From the NCBI RefSeq assembly GCF_011745365.1, contig NW_024468909.1, positions 3,162,001 to 3,226,000 on the forward strand: DNA of 64,000 bases. Reading direction: 5' to 3'. The position numbers and the translations under genes are program-made. Under the pieces are notes generated by a model. The model made no database searches. It saw only the letters and a program-made list of their open reading frames with translations, and had not been told where the DNA came from. Numbering within the stretch: position 1 is the stretch's first letter; each line of letters opens with the position of its first letter. This stretch comes from Cryphonectria parasitica EP155. Its lineage: Eukaryota > Ascomycota > Sordariomycetes > Diaporthales > Cryphonectriaceae. Below are positions 33,445 to 45,602 of the stretch, piece after piece.

Positions 33445-35559
33445 TCAAGCTTCTTCAGCAAACCAGGGCTGTCGATCGTTGCCGTGATATGGCTGGGCGG
33501 GAAGCTCGACGGGAACGGGAACGGCACCGCGGAACATTTCTAGCTTTTCTGCCTCCTGAGCAGTTCCACTGGAAGACGAAGAAGTTGTTTCCTGCGTGGG
33601 GACCAAGACACCGCATTCCCAATTGCGAGCATTCAATTTAGGCTCTCCCGTGCCTCGATCTTTGACCAGGCGGCCCCTGTCCTGGGATTAATTCCCTTTC
33701 TTTCTCCGATGTGGATGTGGGGGTACTCACCAGGCGCTCTCGGATAGGTTGTGGCTCCCAACATATGCCCAGCCTTGGGCTGCGCCACGAACGAGACTTG
33801 CTGCAGGCCTCTGGACGTAGATGACTTTGGAGTGCATCAAGATACCTGAGCGGACATTCTTGCAATCCCGAAGAACTGCACGCGGGAATGAAGCTGCGTT
33901 CCACCACCTGGACTGAAAACGAATCGTGCCAGCAGACTACGCCGTACGTTAGTTTAGCAGGCACGGTGAGGAGGTGAGGAGACCACAGTGTGCGGACTGA
34001 CCTGACGTCCGCCTCGACATCGATCTACGGTCTCGCGACTGGGGAAGTAGACTCGTATCTTTGTTAAGTCCAACAAGTCAGCACGGGAGGCGGCAGCGGC
34101 CGTGCCCTTGGCCTTGCCCTTAGCCGCTCTTCCAGCTCTGCTGGTGTACTCTTTCAAGCCCGTATCGCCTTGGCAGGCGTTGTACAGAGCCGCCAACAGA
34201 TCGCGGTTGACAGCACCAATAGATGAACATATGTAATCCAGTTCAATAGCACCTGCACTCTCAAGGCGAAGAGCCTTCACAGTGCGACCTAGGCCGCAGT
34301 AGCCCGTCCTTTGCCAAAGATCAGGTTGAGGATGAGAGCCGGCTATCGTGTGGACGAATCCGTATCGTGCCGTCTCGGAGAAATCGTAGTTTCGCAGGCT
34401 CTCTAGCATTTTGTCATCCACACCCTTGGCGCCAAGGAAGAAGCACATCTCCTGACCAAAGTGAGTCAAAGTGTGCTTCTTCCGCTCAACAGGGTCCTCG
34501 ATCCGAGGCAAATCGATCAGGAAAACCATCTGCAGGACAAGACGTCAGAAACATGTTGACGGCTCAAGAGACTTCAATATGGCACGTTACGTTTTCCATC
34601 GACCCCGTTTCTCCCCAGTCATAAGGAACAAGATTCCCGGTAGGGACCACGATGCGTAGCGACTTCGGGTATTTCAGAAGCTGGAGCTTGGAATGCATAC
34701 AGCCAGCAGAAGCAATACCATCCATCGGAGGAAAGACGAACCGAATCGTCTCTGGGGGCGTGTTTTGGCGCATCTCGTTTTTCTTGGAACAGGTCAGCGA
34801 CAATCTGGTCAGGTGCGACCTGCTGGGTGCTCAGGGAATGTGGTCGATAGCCCGGGAAAGCATCGTGTTATGGGGCGTGTGTGAGGAACCAACCTGTTCT
34901 TCATCCTTCGCGTAGGCTATCAAGAGCACCTTGGTCTGCCTCAGGTTCAGCTTGCTCATGAGCCAGTCCTCATCCCACTGGAAAGAGCTGAGGACAGCAA
35001 GTTGCAAGTCGTCCTTCTGGAAGACCTCCTCGATCTTGATGTCGCCCTCTCGCGGAACACCACGCGCCCAGGTCTTGAGTACTGCTCCCTTGGGGTATTT
35101 GAGACCCGCAGATGCGTCCTGGCTGCTTGATTCTGGTTTTGGATTCAAGTCTAGACCAGTCCGCTGCACGCCACGCTGAGCATGGTTCTTCTCCAATTCT
35201 GACACGCGCCGAGTCGCCCTTTCACGTTCAATCTCTCCATCCGTGTTGGATCTGTCGGGCAGGGCATCATCAGCCTTCCTTTTCCTCAGTCTTGCCAGGC
35301 GTTCTTCTTCCATCTTCTTGCGGTCTAGGCCGAGCGCAGCCATCGAGCTTGTGGCAGGCTGCTGCAACGCTGATGTATTGTCATCCGTCGGAGCAGATGT
35401 CGTCACTTGAGTCTGGCTATTGCCCAGGCCATTCGTGCGGGAAGGGCTAGCGGGCTCATCATCAGACACGTCCTGACCGAGGCTCATCGCAATGGCTCGT
35501 CGAAGAGCAGCATCCTCGTCTTCGACGCCATTGACCTCGGAGGCCAGATTGCTCGTCAT
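33445..35559 (-). CDS. tdp1: Tyrosyl-DNA phosphodiesterase 1
   Basis: This nuclear DNA-repair enzyme cleaves 3'-phosphotyrosyl links left by stalled topoisomerase I. Five exons on the minus strand, 35559-34894, 34782-34591, 34529-34002, 33936-33731 and 33676-33445, give 607 residues and close in frame. The paired phospholipase-D-type motifs are intact: His252/Lys254 in CMHSKLQLL and His497/Lys499 in LMHSKVIYV. Other conserved blocks are RIVVPTGNLVPYDWGE, SMENMVFLIDLPR, SSIGAVNRD and VGSHNLSESAWGR. The N-terminus carries a ubiquitin-interacting-motif-like helix, EDEDAALRRAIAMSLGQ (residues 13-29). Intron 1 has an unusual GTTGGT donor and AAG acceptor, but the EEQ|KNEM junction fits family expectation. 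It is divergent from the FAD oxidoreductase. Confidence 0.95.
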
Positions 35560-36960
35560 TGTTTACCGTGACCTTGTATAGTCAGTGCAGACCATGCGCT
35601 GCGGGAGGAGCAATGAGTCGCCAGCTTCTCAAGAATATGTGGGTTGTAATGCAAGATGAGTCGACGTCCAAATTTTAGCTCGAGTGAACGTTGAACAGTA
35701 CTTGCTTTTTCTGGAGTTTCAGGCACCACTTACACGCTGGCAACGCGGGGACAACGCGATCTTGCAGCTACCCCAGCACGCCTTATTTAGCACACCTAGC
35801 TGCAGTTAGTCCACTTTTTCCCGGTCTGTCGCACAGCAAGGGTCCAGCGGCACAAGTTTTGAAGTACCTTGTACACAGACACTCGCAACTCGCAGACATG
35901 GCAGCACAAAGCTGTTGACCACGGCGTTGAGAGGTGAAGCTTGCTACGTGTTGGGTGTGTTTTTCGTCTCTTTCATGACCCGTTTGTATTTTCTTATTCG
36001 ACCGCGTGGCCGGTATCTTTGTTGACCTGACGGATACTGTCACAGGTACTATAGAACACCAGGGTAGCCGGTGCCTCCAGTGGATGAACGCCCTGTACCA
36101 AGCATACGTCACTACTGGAAACCACAAATAACTTCGCTCCTGGAAAGCGAAGAGGTGGACGCATCAGGTCCAGCCAGCAACACAACGTGGTTATTTATAG
36201 GAAATTCTGATTCGGCCCCTCTGTGAAAGATTGCTTAATCCTTTTCTCTGAAGGGAGGAAAATAAGTACGAAGAGGTTTATTGTAGGGAAACTTCTCAGA
36301 CATCGCCAATGATCTTTGGCCTGTGTTTCAGTGTCAGATTCATCGCCCTCCTTGCCTTCAACTCCACGTGCCTTTTGATTTGCTTTTCCATTCTCTTCGG
36401 GCCTTCTCTTTCGATATTGCTCCTTACTGACGTCTCTATTCAGCTCAATCCTGACCGGGTATACATACATCCAGTGGTTCACTCTGGTTTTGATCAACAC
36501 AAACCCCTTGAATTGGCACAAGGATGATTTGGCTTCACTCGCGCCACCATGGTCAGCGAGGACAACAGATACACCTCAGGTGCACACGCCAGACCAGGTC
36601 CACTAGTAGGAGACACAAGACCCATCTCGGTATCTTCATGAGCTCTACATTTGTCCTGCATGACAGAATACTCCCTAATTGTTAATCATGGATTCCCAGT
36701 GCGGCTGGCTGGGTAGCGCTAAAGTCAATGACGTCCTTGAGCCCGAGCAGTGGACGAAGAACAGTTTGGCTTCCTATATAGGAACAAAAAATCAATGTCA
36801 CTATGAGAACTCACTTGTTAAGGTTCCCTCTTGCGTTGATCTCTATCAAGAGGCTCTCTCATTTCCTCCCCCAAAATAGCTTTCTCTCTTTTCACCTTAC
36901 AACCCCTTCCACTTGGACAGGCTCCGAATCACCAGAGCGCAGCATACGGGCACGAACAAT
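35560..36960. promoter_or_regulatory. Divergent region between tdp1 and the FAD oxidoreductase
   Basis: 1.4 kb separates two divergent starts, so promoters of both genes should lie here. No conserved coding frame or named factor site is claimed. Open frames on both strands near 36195-36530 are AT-richer and lack any recognised domain. Confidence 0.45.
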
Positions 36961-38957
36961 ATGGCTTCCGCAAAGGACGGCCAGAAGAAACATGTGGTGA
37001 TAGTCGGTGCCGGAGGGGCAGGCATGTCTTGCGCCGCCACCTTGTCTCAGCATCCAGACAAATTCAAAGTGACGGTCATCGAGAAGGGTTCTTGCTGTGG
37101 CGGGCAGGCCATGTCCATCCCTCTAGACGAGAAGAAGTTTGGAGCGAGCTGGATGAATAATGGCGTGCAAGGTGGCTCTCCAGTACGTATGCTTGTGAAC
37201 CTCTCCTTGGTGAAAAGAAAAGTAGAGAAGATGTACAAGAACTTACACAGCTTGCACACTCTCAACAGATCTTCAAGCACACCTTCAACTTCTTCCATAA
37301 GTATGACCACGATCCGGAGGAGGTGCAGCTGCAGGTCTCGTTCGGCAAAGGCAAGTCAGGCTTCTGGACCAACGTGTTCCCGTCGCAGCTCGTCGAGAAG
37401 TACGCCTCGGACATCAAAAAGTTTGGCATCTTCCTCAAACTCATCAAGTACACGATGCCCATCCTGGGCCTCGTCCCCATCCGTATCATGTTGCGGCTCA
37501 TGTTCTTCTCCAAGGACTTTGGAGACAAAATGGTGTACCCCCTCATCGCCCTGTTCCTGGGCACGGGCAATCAGACGGCCAACGTGCCCTCCGCCATCGT
37601 CGAGAGGCTTTTTGACGATCCAAACATGAAGCTGTGGGACTACGACTCCGAGACCCTCCTACCGAATCTGCCTAAAATGGTCACCTTCGATAAGCTCGCT
37701 GCCTTCTACGAGGACTGGCGCAAGGATCTCGTCTCCAACGGTGTCGACATCCGCCTCAACACAGAAGTCACACACATCGTGGGCCGGACGTCCAAGGGCG
37801 TTACGCTCCGCACTGCTCCCGTGAAAGGGCAGGAGACTTCCTCCAGCAAGAACAACAACAACGACAACAACGACAACAACGACAACAACGACAACAACGA
37901 CAACAACAACAACAACAACAACAACAGCACCGACTCGCAGCGCACGTACACCAACAGCTCAGGCGCTGGAGGCGACAGCGGCGAGCAGCAGGAACACTTC
38001 GACGACATGGTCATGTGCACACTGGCCGACGACGCGCTCCGCATACTTGGCAAAAAGGCCACCTTTCGCGAGCGCTTCGTGCTGGGAGGAGCCAAGTTCT
38101 ACGACGACATCACGGTCACGCATTGGGACAGCGGCTACTTCAACAAGCACTACGAGACGTCCTTCTCGGCGGACCTCTGCGCGCAGCCCAAGACGCCCGC
38201 GCAGGAGGACCAGGTCGCCTTCGCCAAGGGAGAAGACGCCTCCCGGCCCGGCGGGTTCAGGCCCATGTACTATACCAAGTCATACCAGCAGGACCCCAAG
38301 AAGATCGAGATGAGCTTCGACTGCAGCAACTACCAGCACCAGCTGCTCAAGGCCAACGGCCCCAGGGACGATGCCGGGTATCCGCACGTGTACCAGACCA
38401 TCTTCCTGGATAAGCGGAACAGGGACCTGTGGACGTGGCCCGAGATTGACAAGGACAAGATCATCGCCGAGAACTGGTGGCACCAGCTGGGCCATCGGTG
38501 GTCGCACTACCTGCGCGTTGTGCCGATGATGATGTTCATCAATGGGAAGAACAAGACGTGGTTTGCCGGAAGCTGGACACTGGTGGTAAGTTACTCGAGA
38601 AAACAACAACTCTTCTTTTTTTCCTTCTTCGTCTTCTTCTTCCTCCTTCTCCTCCTCCTCTTCTCCTTCCCTTTCCCACCAAAAGGGAAGAAAGAAGAAA
38701 GAATAAAAGGGATGAAATGGGGGGGGGGGGAGAGAAAGAAGAAGTTGGTGCTTTAAATCCAGAATGCTGATCGTGACGAATTGTAGAACATGCATGAGTT
38801 GGCTTGTGTGAGCGGCATCGCCGCTGCGTATCGGTTGGGCGCCGACTACCACAAGTTCGATGACTTTGCCGAGGACTTTTTCTCAAAATATTTAGCATTG
38901 TCCCATGGTGTCTTTTACTCAAGAGAAGAGAAAAGAAGGAAATCGAAGAAGCAGTGA
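36961..38957 (+). CDS. FAD-dependent oxidoreductase (flavin amine-oxidase-like fold)
   Basis: This is a predicted flavoprotein with unknown substrate. Exons are 36961-37182, 37269-38585 and 38787-38957, giving 569 residues. An N-terminal Rossmann motif (VVIVGAGGAGMSCAATL, about residues 12-28) is followed by the VIEKGSCCGGQAMSI segment that normally contacts FAD. The C-terminal second FAD block, KTWFAGSWTLVNMHE, spans the last intron and continues to ACVSGIAAAYRLGA. The middle (GFWTNVFPSQLVEKY, FLGTGNQTANVPSAI) is typical of a fungal family of unknown reaction. An Asn/Asp tract (residues about 269-295) is inserted after the VTLRT strand. Another in-frame Met lies 16 codons upstream (36913). 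No catalytic role beyond FAD binding can be assigned from sequence. Confidence 0.88.
37853..37926 (+). repeat. AAC/GAC trinucleotide tract encoding an Asn/Asp insert
   Basis: AAC AAC GAC units give way to pure AAC units inside exon 2 of the FAD oxidoreductase. The frame is kept, so the tract adds about 25 Asn/Asp residues to the protein. Confidence 0.9.
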
Positions 38958-39884
38958 AATAAATAAGAAGGCGAATTCTGCCACGTGCAGCTACAAAAGT
39001 TGGCTTGGTCTGGGGGCGTAATCGTTCTCAGCAAGAGTTTTCTGATCTCTACTCTCTAGAGACCAGAGTCCGAGCAGAACCTGTTGGTCATCAACGTTGG
39101 GACATACATATTCTCTCAAGACTGGTCATAGATGAAGGTCAATCAAGTGGATTAGACAAATCAGAGGCTAAGGATCGTGTCTAAAGTAACTGGTCGCAGG
39201 CCACCTATATCCCTCCAAAATTGTGTTTTTTCTTTTTTCTTCCGTTGTTTTTGTCTTGTTGAAAATGTGAGTCCTCTCCACAAAGCAAAGTGTCTTCTTG
39301 ACGTCCAAAAGGTGCACCTCCTGGTGTTGTCAGGTCCACCACTTCCTTGTTATCTCCTAGCCGCCACCAATCCACAGCTCCCTTAAAAAAATTAGAAAAA
39401 AAAATGTAACGCCAGTTATCGTATGGGTATTCCCAGAACCAATCGAAAGGCCCCTCAAATCCAGCAACTCATGCCAGATGAATCGCCACAAGATGCCTTT
39501 TCGCTGTACATTCGCCAAAGAAGGACGAAAATCACTGAAGACTCCTGCTTCCGACCCGACACAGAGGGGTAACATCGATGGGAGCCGAGTACGCCGTTAC
39601 CGTATAAGACCCGCCCAATCCATAAGGTCTTGTATGAGAATATCACAGGTTGTAAAATGTCCCCAAAGCAGTATCCAGCCCAAATGCACCAGTCGGACCA
39701 CCGACTCCATCGTCGCAGCGCAATGAAAAAGCTTTCAGTAGCTCCTTGAGAACCAAAACAAAACCTCGTCTATCTATGCAACTCTGAGTGACAAGTGCGG
39801 AGGGAGAGACGCATAATAAGCGCGTGAATGATTGATGATAATGGAGAACGTCGAGGTGCGTATATTGTGGCCGGCAAAAAGGGA
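38958..39884. other. Convergent intergenic region
   Basis: This is the shared 3' region of the FAD oxidoreductase (+) and the Edc1-like gene (-). An AATAAA overlaps the bases just after the first stop (38958-38963). No coding frame is recognised. Confidence 0.55.
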
Positions 39885-41180
39885 TTACGCATGTCCCGAA
39901 AACGAATTGGTGTGGTGCTGAGGACTGTGGTTGCCATCCTGGCTCATTGGCACTGGGAAGTTGAGGCCCAGAGCTCTGCGAAGCGCATCTTCAGCCATGG
40001 TCTTCCGGTGATCCACACTGCCAGAGCTCAAATCACCACCACGCATCTGCGGGTAGCCTGGAGAGCCACCATCCGGTGAGGTCATCGCTAAGGTTGTTGC
40101 GGGACCTTGCATAGGCCCGGGCCGATATCCTTGAGGCAGGCCTTGTTGATATGGCCCCTGATGATGGTGGTGGAGCTGAGGCGCCCTCGGAGATGGTGTG
40201 CCAATTCCCAAGAGTCTCTTCACTTCGTCACTCTTGTCCAGCCGGGGCGGCGTGGCGGGAGGCTGGTTGTATTGAGCCAAGTGGCTCTGCACTGGCTGCG
40301 AAGGTGACTGGCGTGCACGATACTCAGCAGGCCCAGCAGCTCGAAGACGCTCGTGGGCGGGCAAGACGAAGTGTTCGGGTCGCGGAGCAGTTCCCAGAGC
40401 AGCACCAGTGCTGTCGGAGGCACCACGGTGCGGCATGGAGCGAATGGGAAGCTTGAGGGGGATGGGATCGTCCTGAATCTCGGGGTTTGCGGGGTACCGT
40501 GAGCCTGGCGGAGCGGTGAACGGGCCATCGACGCCCATGGTGGCAGCGGCCGACGTCGCTCTGCGGAGCTTCTCCTGGTCTGCGCGGTGGGCATCGAAGA
40601 GGAAATCCAGAGGCGAGGCGTGCTGCTGATCCTTGGCGAGGTTCGGAGGCAGCGGAGGGCTGGGCGATTCAGCGTCGGACGAGGGAGGCGAAGGTTCTTT
40701 GCGCAGCTGGGCAGCGGCTGACTCGGAGCGCACTTTCATGAACGCGTCGTCGCTAGAGGTGACACAGGATTGAGATCGGGCGAACTTGGAAAATGAGGGC
40801 CTGGGGAGACTGCCTGGCGCGGGAGAGTGGAAGGAGCTTGAGCTGGCGAAGGCTGTAGAGGACATAATGACAGAGGCAGACGGGGGAGGTGTGCGCTGGC
40901 TGGACGGAGGGGCGGGTGACGTCGACACATTGTTCGGGCGAGATTTCCTATTATTGCCCTTCTTGGACGTGGACTTCGAGTTGGCTGGCTGCTGTGTGCC
41001 AGGGCCAGGGGCAGGGCTGCCGTTGTTCGACTTCATAGGAGTAGTAGGGAAGCTGGCCGGGGTGGGCATCTCGAAGAGAGCGTCACCCTCGGATGCGTAG
41101 TTCTTGCGACCTCGGTTCGGCCTTGCCCCGCCACGACCGCGTCGAGCGGGTGTTTGTCTGCTAGAGCTGGTTTGTTCCAT
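39885..41180 (-). CDS. Low-complexity protein with Edc1/PNRC-like decapping-activator motif
   Basis: Single-exon, 431 residues, mostly disordered (Pro/Ser/Gln-rich), with an Arg/Gly-rich basic N-terminus (RRGRGGARPNRGRK). Residues 111-130 read FASSSSFHSPAPGSLPRPSF. This matches the pattern of Edc1-type and PNRC-type decapping activators: an aromatic-Ala-x3-Phe activation element a short distance before an LPxPxF element that docks on the Dcp1 EVH1 domain. The first position is Phe rather than the usual Tyr, and Gly is replaced by Ser. Other conserved-looking patches are ASPLDFLFDAHRADQEKLRR and the C-terminal AEDALRRALGLNFP. Inference: a Dcp1-Dcp2 mRNA-decapping cofactor in the cytoplasm. The frame stays open upstream to a Met at 41903, but that segment looks like leader. 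It is divergent from rbx1. Confidence 0.75.
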   Translation of the reverse strand: MEQTSSSRQTPARRGRGGARPNRGRKNYASEGDALFEMPTPASFPTTPMKSNNGSPAPGPGTQQPANSKSTSKKGNNRKSRPNNVSTSPAPPSSQRTPPPSASVIMSSTAFASSSSFHSPAPGSLPRPSFSKFARSQSCVTSSDDAFMKVRSESAAAQLRKEPSPPSSDAESPSPPLPPNLAKDQQHASPLDFLFDAHRADQEKLRRATSAAATMGVDGPFTAPPGSRYPANPEIQDDPIPLKLPIRSMPHRGASDSTGAALGTAPRPEHFVLPAHERLRAAGPAEYRARQSPSQPVQSHLAQYNQPPATPPRLDKSDEVKRLLGIGTPSPRAPQLHHHHQGPYQQGLPQGYRPGPMQGPATTLAMTSPDGGSPGYPQMRGGDLSSGSVDHRKTMAEDALRRALGLNFPVPMSQDGNHSPQHHTNSFSGHA

Positions 41181-42700
41181 AGTGAAGAGGGATTTCTGGT
41201 TTGATAGTCGATAGACATGGGATCGGGTGTCGGGCACCGTCTGCGAGAGAAATAGAGTAAATAATTTAGTACCAGGACCTAGAAAGAAAGACACGGCACG
41301 GGAGCAGGCGCGGGTATGGTACCTTGATATAGGAGGAGGCGTCTGCCTATGCTGTGGCCGCAGGCAGACCAGGTGGCCGATGTACAACTGACGTTGGATG
41401 ATGGGTGGGGCGTGATGGCGAGCGCGACTGCGACCTTGCGGTGAGGACGATATTGATGTTGGAGTTGAAAATGCTGAATGTGCTGCAGGGCGCAATTGAC
41501 CTCGATCTCCACATAGTTCTAGCTCGAGAAACAGTACTGCGAACGAGTGGTCTGACCTTCCCAGCGTCCGGATGAGCCAGACAAAAATGGCAGGTCGAGG
41601 CAGGGGCAGAGTCGAGAGATGACGAGATAGATCTTGTTGAGGTGGCGGGTGTGTTGGGACGAGTTTCAGAGAGCGGAGGCAAATCCAAGTGTGATTGAGG
41701 ACTGTGGGCTTTATTTGATTTTCCAATAATGCCGTTATGCTCTTTCCAGATCTTGGGCTGCCTTTGAGGAGTCGCAGAAAGCATAAGGCTGTGTGGAAGG
41801 GCGAGGAGGGGGTAGGTGACCTGTTTGAAGGAGGCTGAGCTTGCCAATGGGAGCGGAGAGCGTCACAGCAGCACGCTGGGTTCCGAGTTGGAATGTCGGT
41901 CACCCAGGCAGTGTTGGCAGGGCCGTTGCAGGGGCTGCTAGGGACAACCCGCCTGACTAAGGCTTGCTGGAAAAAGGTTAGTGGATGTTGTGTTCCTCAA
42001 GGTCCTCAACCACAAGAGCAATACTTGGCTGCACTTGAAGTGTAGAAACTGGTAAAATGTTGTTTTTAAAAGAGAGCTGAAAGTTGGTTCTCCCTCCTTG
42101 CTCTTCGGTACTCCAAATAGACCTCCTCTTGTGGTGTATGGGTCGGTCAGGCTGAAAAGCTGAAAACAGTGATCGCCCAGAAATGTACTATGTAGCTACC
42201 TGACCAGGTCATTATTTGTGGTACACCAACGGCAAGCCACAGATCCCTGCTTCTGCCGGCCGGGAAGGCGGGGTGTTGGTACCCAGTAGCTGTCTTACCA
42301 GTGCAGCACTCCAAGCCCACCCCCCTCCCATGCAACACAACTGTCGACCGGACCGTACCCCCAAAATTAATACTCCATCATTCCTGTTTCTTTGAAAGAC
42401 AAAGCAAGCAAGAGACCTGGGCTCCGTTTCCTGTGCTTCTGCTCTGCTTCTTTCACCAAGGGAGGAGAGACTGGACGTCCAACAAGTGAGTTCCCTTCCA
42501 AGGCCTACAGCCATCAGTGCCAGTGCTACCCTTCCCTCACTTGATCTCGCCAAGCTCTCGATCATCTTTCTGATCTGTTACCAGGCCTAGACAAATCTCC
42601 GACCGAGTGCGAGTCGATCACCGTAGCCCCTCATCGTTTGAGTCCACTTCGAAATACCGTCGGCACCACAGCCTAACGACCTCCATCTCACGCGACCGTC
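41181..42700. promoter_or_regulatory. Divergent region between the Edc1-like gene and rbx1
   Basis: 1.5 kb holds the leaders and promoters of two divergent genes. The part nearest the Edc1-like gene (41181-41903) is open in that gene's frame but is Cys/His/Leu-rich and unlike the rest of the protein, so I read it as 5' leader. CT-rich sequence lies near 42380-42680 before rbx1. Confidence 0.45.
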
Positions 42701-43249
<549 letters not shown>

Positions 43250-43541
43250 ACGCTGGGATCTCGGGTGGTCAGACAATAGTTCCAACAGATTCTCGCTGGC
43301 TGCGCAGGGAAAGCGTGTATGCGGGACAGTTTCACAGGGCTCTCGGATGCACAGGAGTTGATGCATCAGAATTGATTTCGCCATGGACTTTCGGTCCGGT
43401 GAGGCTGGCGTTGCAAGCACGGCCTGCATGCAATAGGAACCCATCTTAGAGCCCAATTTTATTATGAGGAACAGTTTCGCCATGTGTCCGTACTCCAGCT
43501 TCGAAATCTCCCCCGCGGCCCATCGTGTCCATCTTGCCCGT

Positions 43542-43996
43542 TCATTGTATTGTCACTTTCTCGTCTATAACCAGATTCTGCGGCACAGAGAAGGCAGTCC
43601 CACCGCTGACCGGAAGCCATTTGACGGGATGCTTCTTGTAGAAGGGCCAGGGCGGGACGACGACGAGGAATGTGAGGCCGGTGCCTCCGAGGGCGATAAA
43701 GACGGCGAGTTTGATATCTTGCAGAAAGTAGCCGACGAGGAAGGAGATAGCCTGTGGGAGAGGAGGTGATGAGCCAGCTTATCTCTATCCAGACAACCAC
43801 GAGGTTTGCTCTCCCGACTTACACCAATAACACTGAGAAGAACGGTAGACAGAGTCTCCACCAGCTTCTGTCCCTCAAAGTCCTGCGCCACGTCTTGTCA
43901 GTCTTTTACGCCGGATATACTAAATGTGTATTTCATGCATCATACAATCTGCCCCTCGGCAACATCGCGAACCTGGTCCAGGAGCTCCTCGGCCAT
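43542..43996 (-). CDS. spc1: Signal peptidase complex subunit 1 (Spc1/SPCS1, 12 kDa)
   Basis: This is a small ER-membrane subunit of the signal peptidase complex, non-catalytic, with both ends in the cytosol. Three exons on the minus strand, 43996-43946, 43882-43823 and 43751-43542, give 106 residues. The conserved family order is complete: VRDVAEGQI|DFEGQKLVE, then the hairpin SVIGAISFLVGYFLQD and VFIALGGTGLTFLVVVPPWP, then FYKKHPVKWLP. Two short introns (63 and 71 bases) with GTATGA/GCAG and GTAAGT/ACAG ends keep phase 0. No single frame covers the gene, so it is easy to miss. It is convergent with rbx1 (292 bases between stops) and divergent from the Mg2+ transporter. Confidence 0.95.
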
Positions 43997-45602
43997 GGTG
44001 GTGAAAATGTAACACTCGACTCGTTTACTAGCAGGAAGAACGTTGCCTTAATAGAAGAGCATGAAGAAGTTGCTGTGTTGTTGTGATCGTAATGACGCTG
44101 TAGAGACAGTTGGCGATGTCTAAAAGTGGAAGCACGGAAGTTCGACGTGTCTTCGAGGCCGCTGTGGAGAGCTCCATATCCCGAAATTCTATCCCTGTCC
44201 CTGCGGCTGAGTGGAACCGAAACAGGTCCTCCACACATCAGCAGGGGCTTTTAGTGCATCATCTCACATGAACCGCTGGTCTGAAGACTACCATAGTATG
44301 ACCATATTCAGAAAAGGAGAACAAAGATTACTGTACTGCACCCCTAGATGTTGAAACAAGATAAAAATTCGACTAAATGCCTGAACTCTTGTCTATCGAC
44401 CTCTGTGGGTAATAATTCGAAAGAAGATCAGTAAATATCACATGTTAAACATTTAGCCTGTCTGCAATTGTGCTAGAAAAGGTTGCTGATTCTGCTCACT
44501 GGAGTGGCCTGACAATAGGAAGTCCCCCTAAGCTGGCTAGTGGCGGACTGCACTTTGGGCTGGAATGCCGAGACGAGTTTTTAGACTTTTTGGTGGGGCG
44601 CCAGACTATGAAGGTGGCCAAGCCCATCAATCCAACTCCACACCAATATACCTCGACACGGACACTGGCCAAGCTTTTTTTTTTTTTTTCCTTTCCCCCT
44701 TCAACCTCCGCCTTCACCTCAATCCTACACCAGCCTCCGAACAACAAAGTACAGATAGACACCTCAACTTCTACTGTCTTGGTGCTGCCTCAGTTCTCAT
44801 CAGCTCTACATACTCGATATATCGACCTCGTCCCGCATCCACTCTCTGGTGCATCCTTGTTGTGTCTAGGACTACGACGTCATCCTTATCAGCACACTAG
44901 GAGGATCCAGTCCAGCAGCGTCCTGCCCACGAGGATTCAGTCTGCACCACTCAAATTACTCATATCGACTTTGTCATCCTGATCAGACATAATCATCCAA
45001 AGTACTTCTGCAGCCAATAATCCTCAACATCCACTGCGCGCACAAGGCATTTTGACCTGCGCGCCAGCCTTCCCTCACCACAAGCCAATCCAACCACGAT
45101 TCCTACCTGCGGCCTCGCAGAGTCTTTCAAGTTGGCTGAACTCGCCTCCTCCCGTTCTTCTTTCATCCGTTCACTCCACAGCCCTGCTTTCTGGGCTTTC
45201 ATTGGAGTGAACAAGAAGCCCCCATAATTTGGGCTCAAAATACGACACAACCTATCCTGAACCCTCCAACTTAGCGCATACTGGCTGCTACATCCTCCAG
45301 CCACGACCAGCCCCTGGCCTCAGAAGCTGCTATCACAGCTTCAGATCTGGAGCCAACCAGCTGAACGTTTCTTGTTGCGGGCGGCAGACTGTCCGCTTCT
45401 GCCGTCCGCTTAGGTCCACCATACATTCGACCTTCGAACGAGGATGGGAATTCTCCCCTGAATACCGGTTTCTGGTCTGCCAAGGGCCAGACCTTGTAAC
45501 AATAGGAAGAGGCTACCAAAGAGGTTAAAGAGGCTCACGTCCAACCAATTAGAAGAAGGGAAAAAACAATCCGAGCAACGTTGAGCATCGACGGCTGGCA
45601 AA
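43997..45602. promoter_or_regulatory. Divergent region between spc1 and the Mg2+ transporter
   Basis: 1.6 kb, no gene called. The half next to the transporter (about 44690-45600) is CT-rich and looks like a long 5' leader. A T-run occurs near 44676-44690. An open frame at 44470-44982 has no recognisable domain. Confidence 0.45.
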
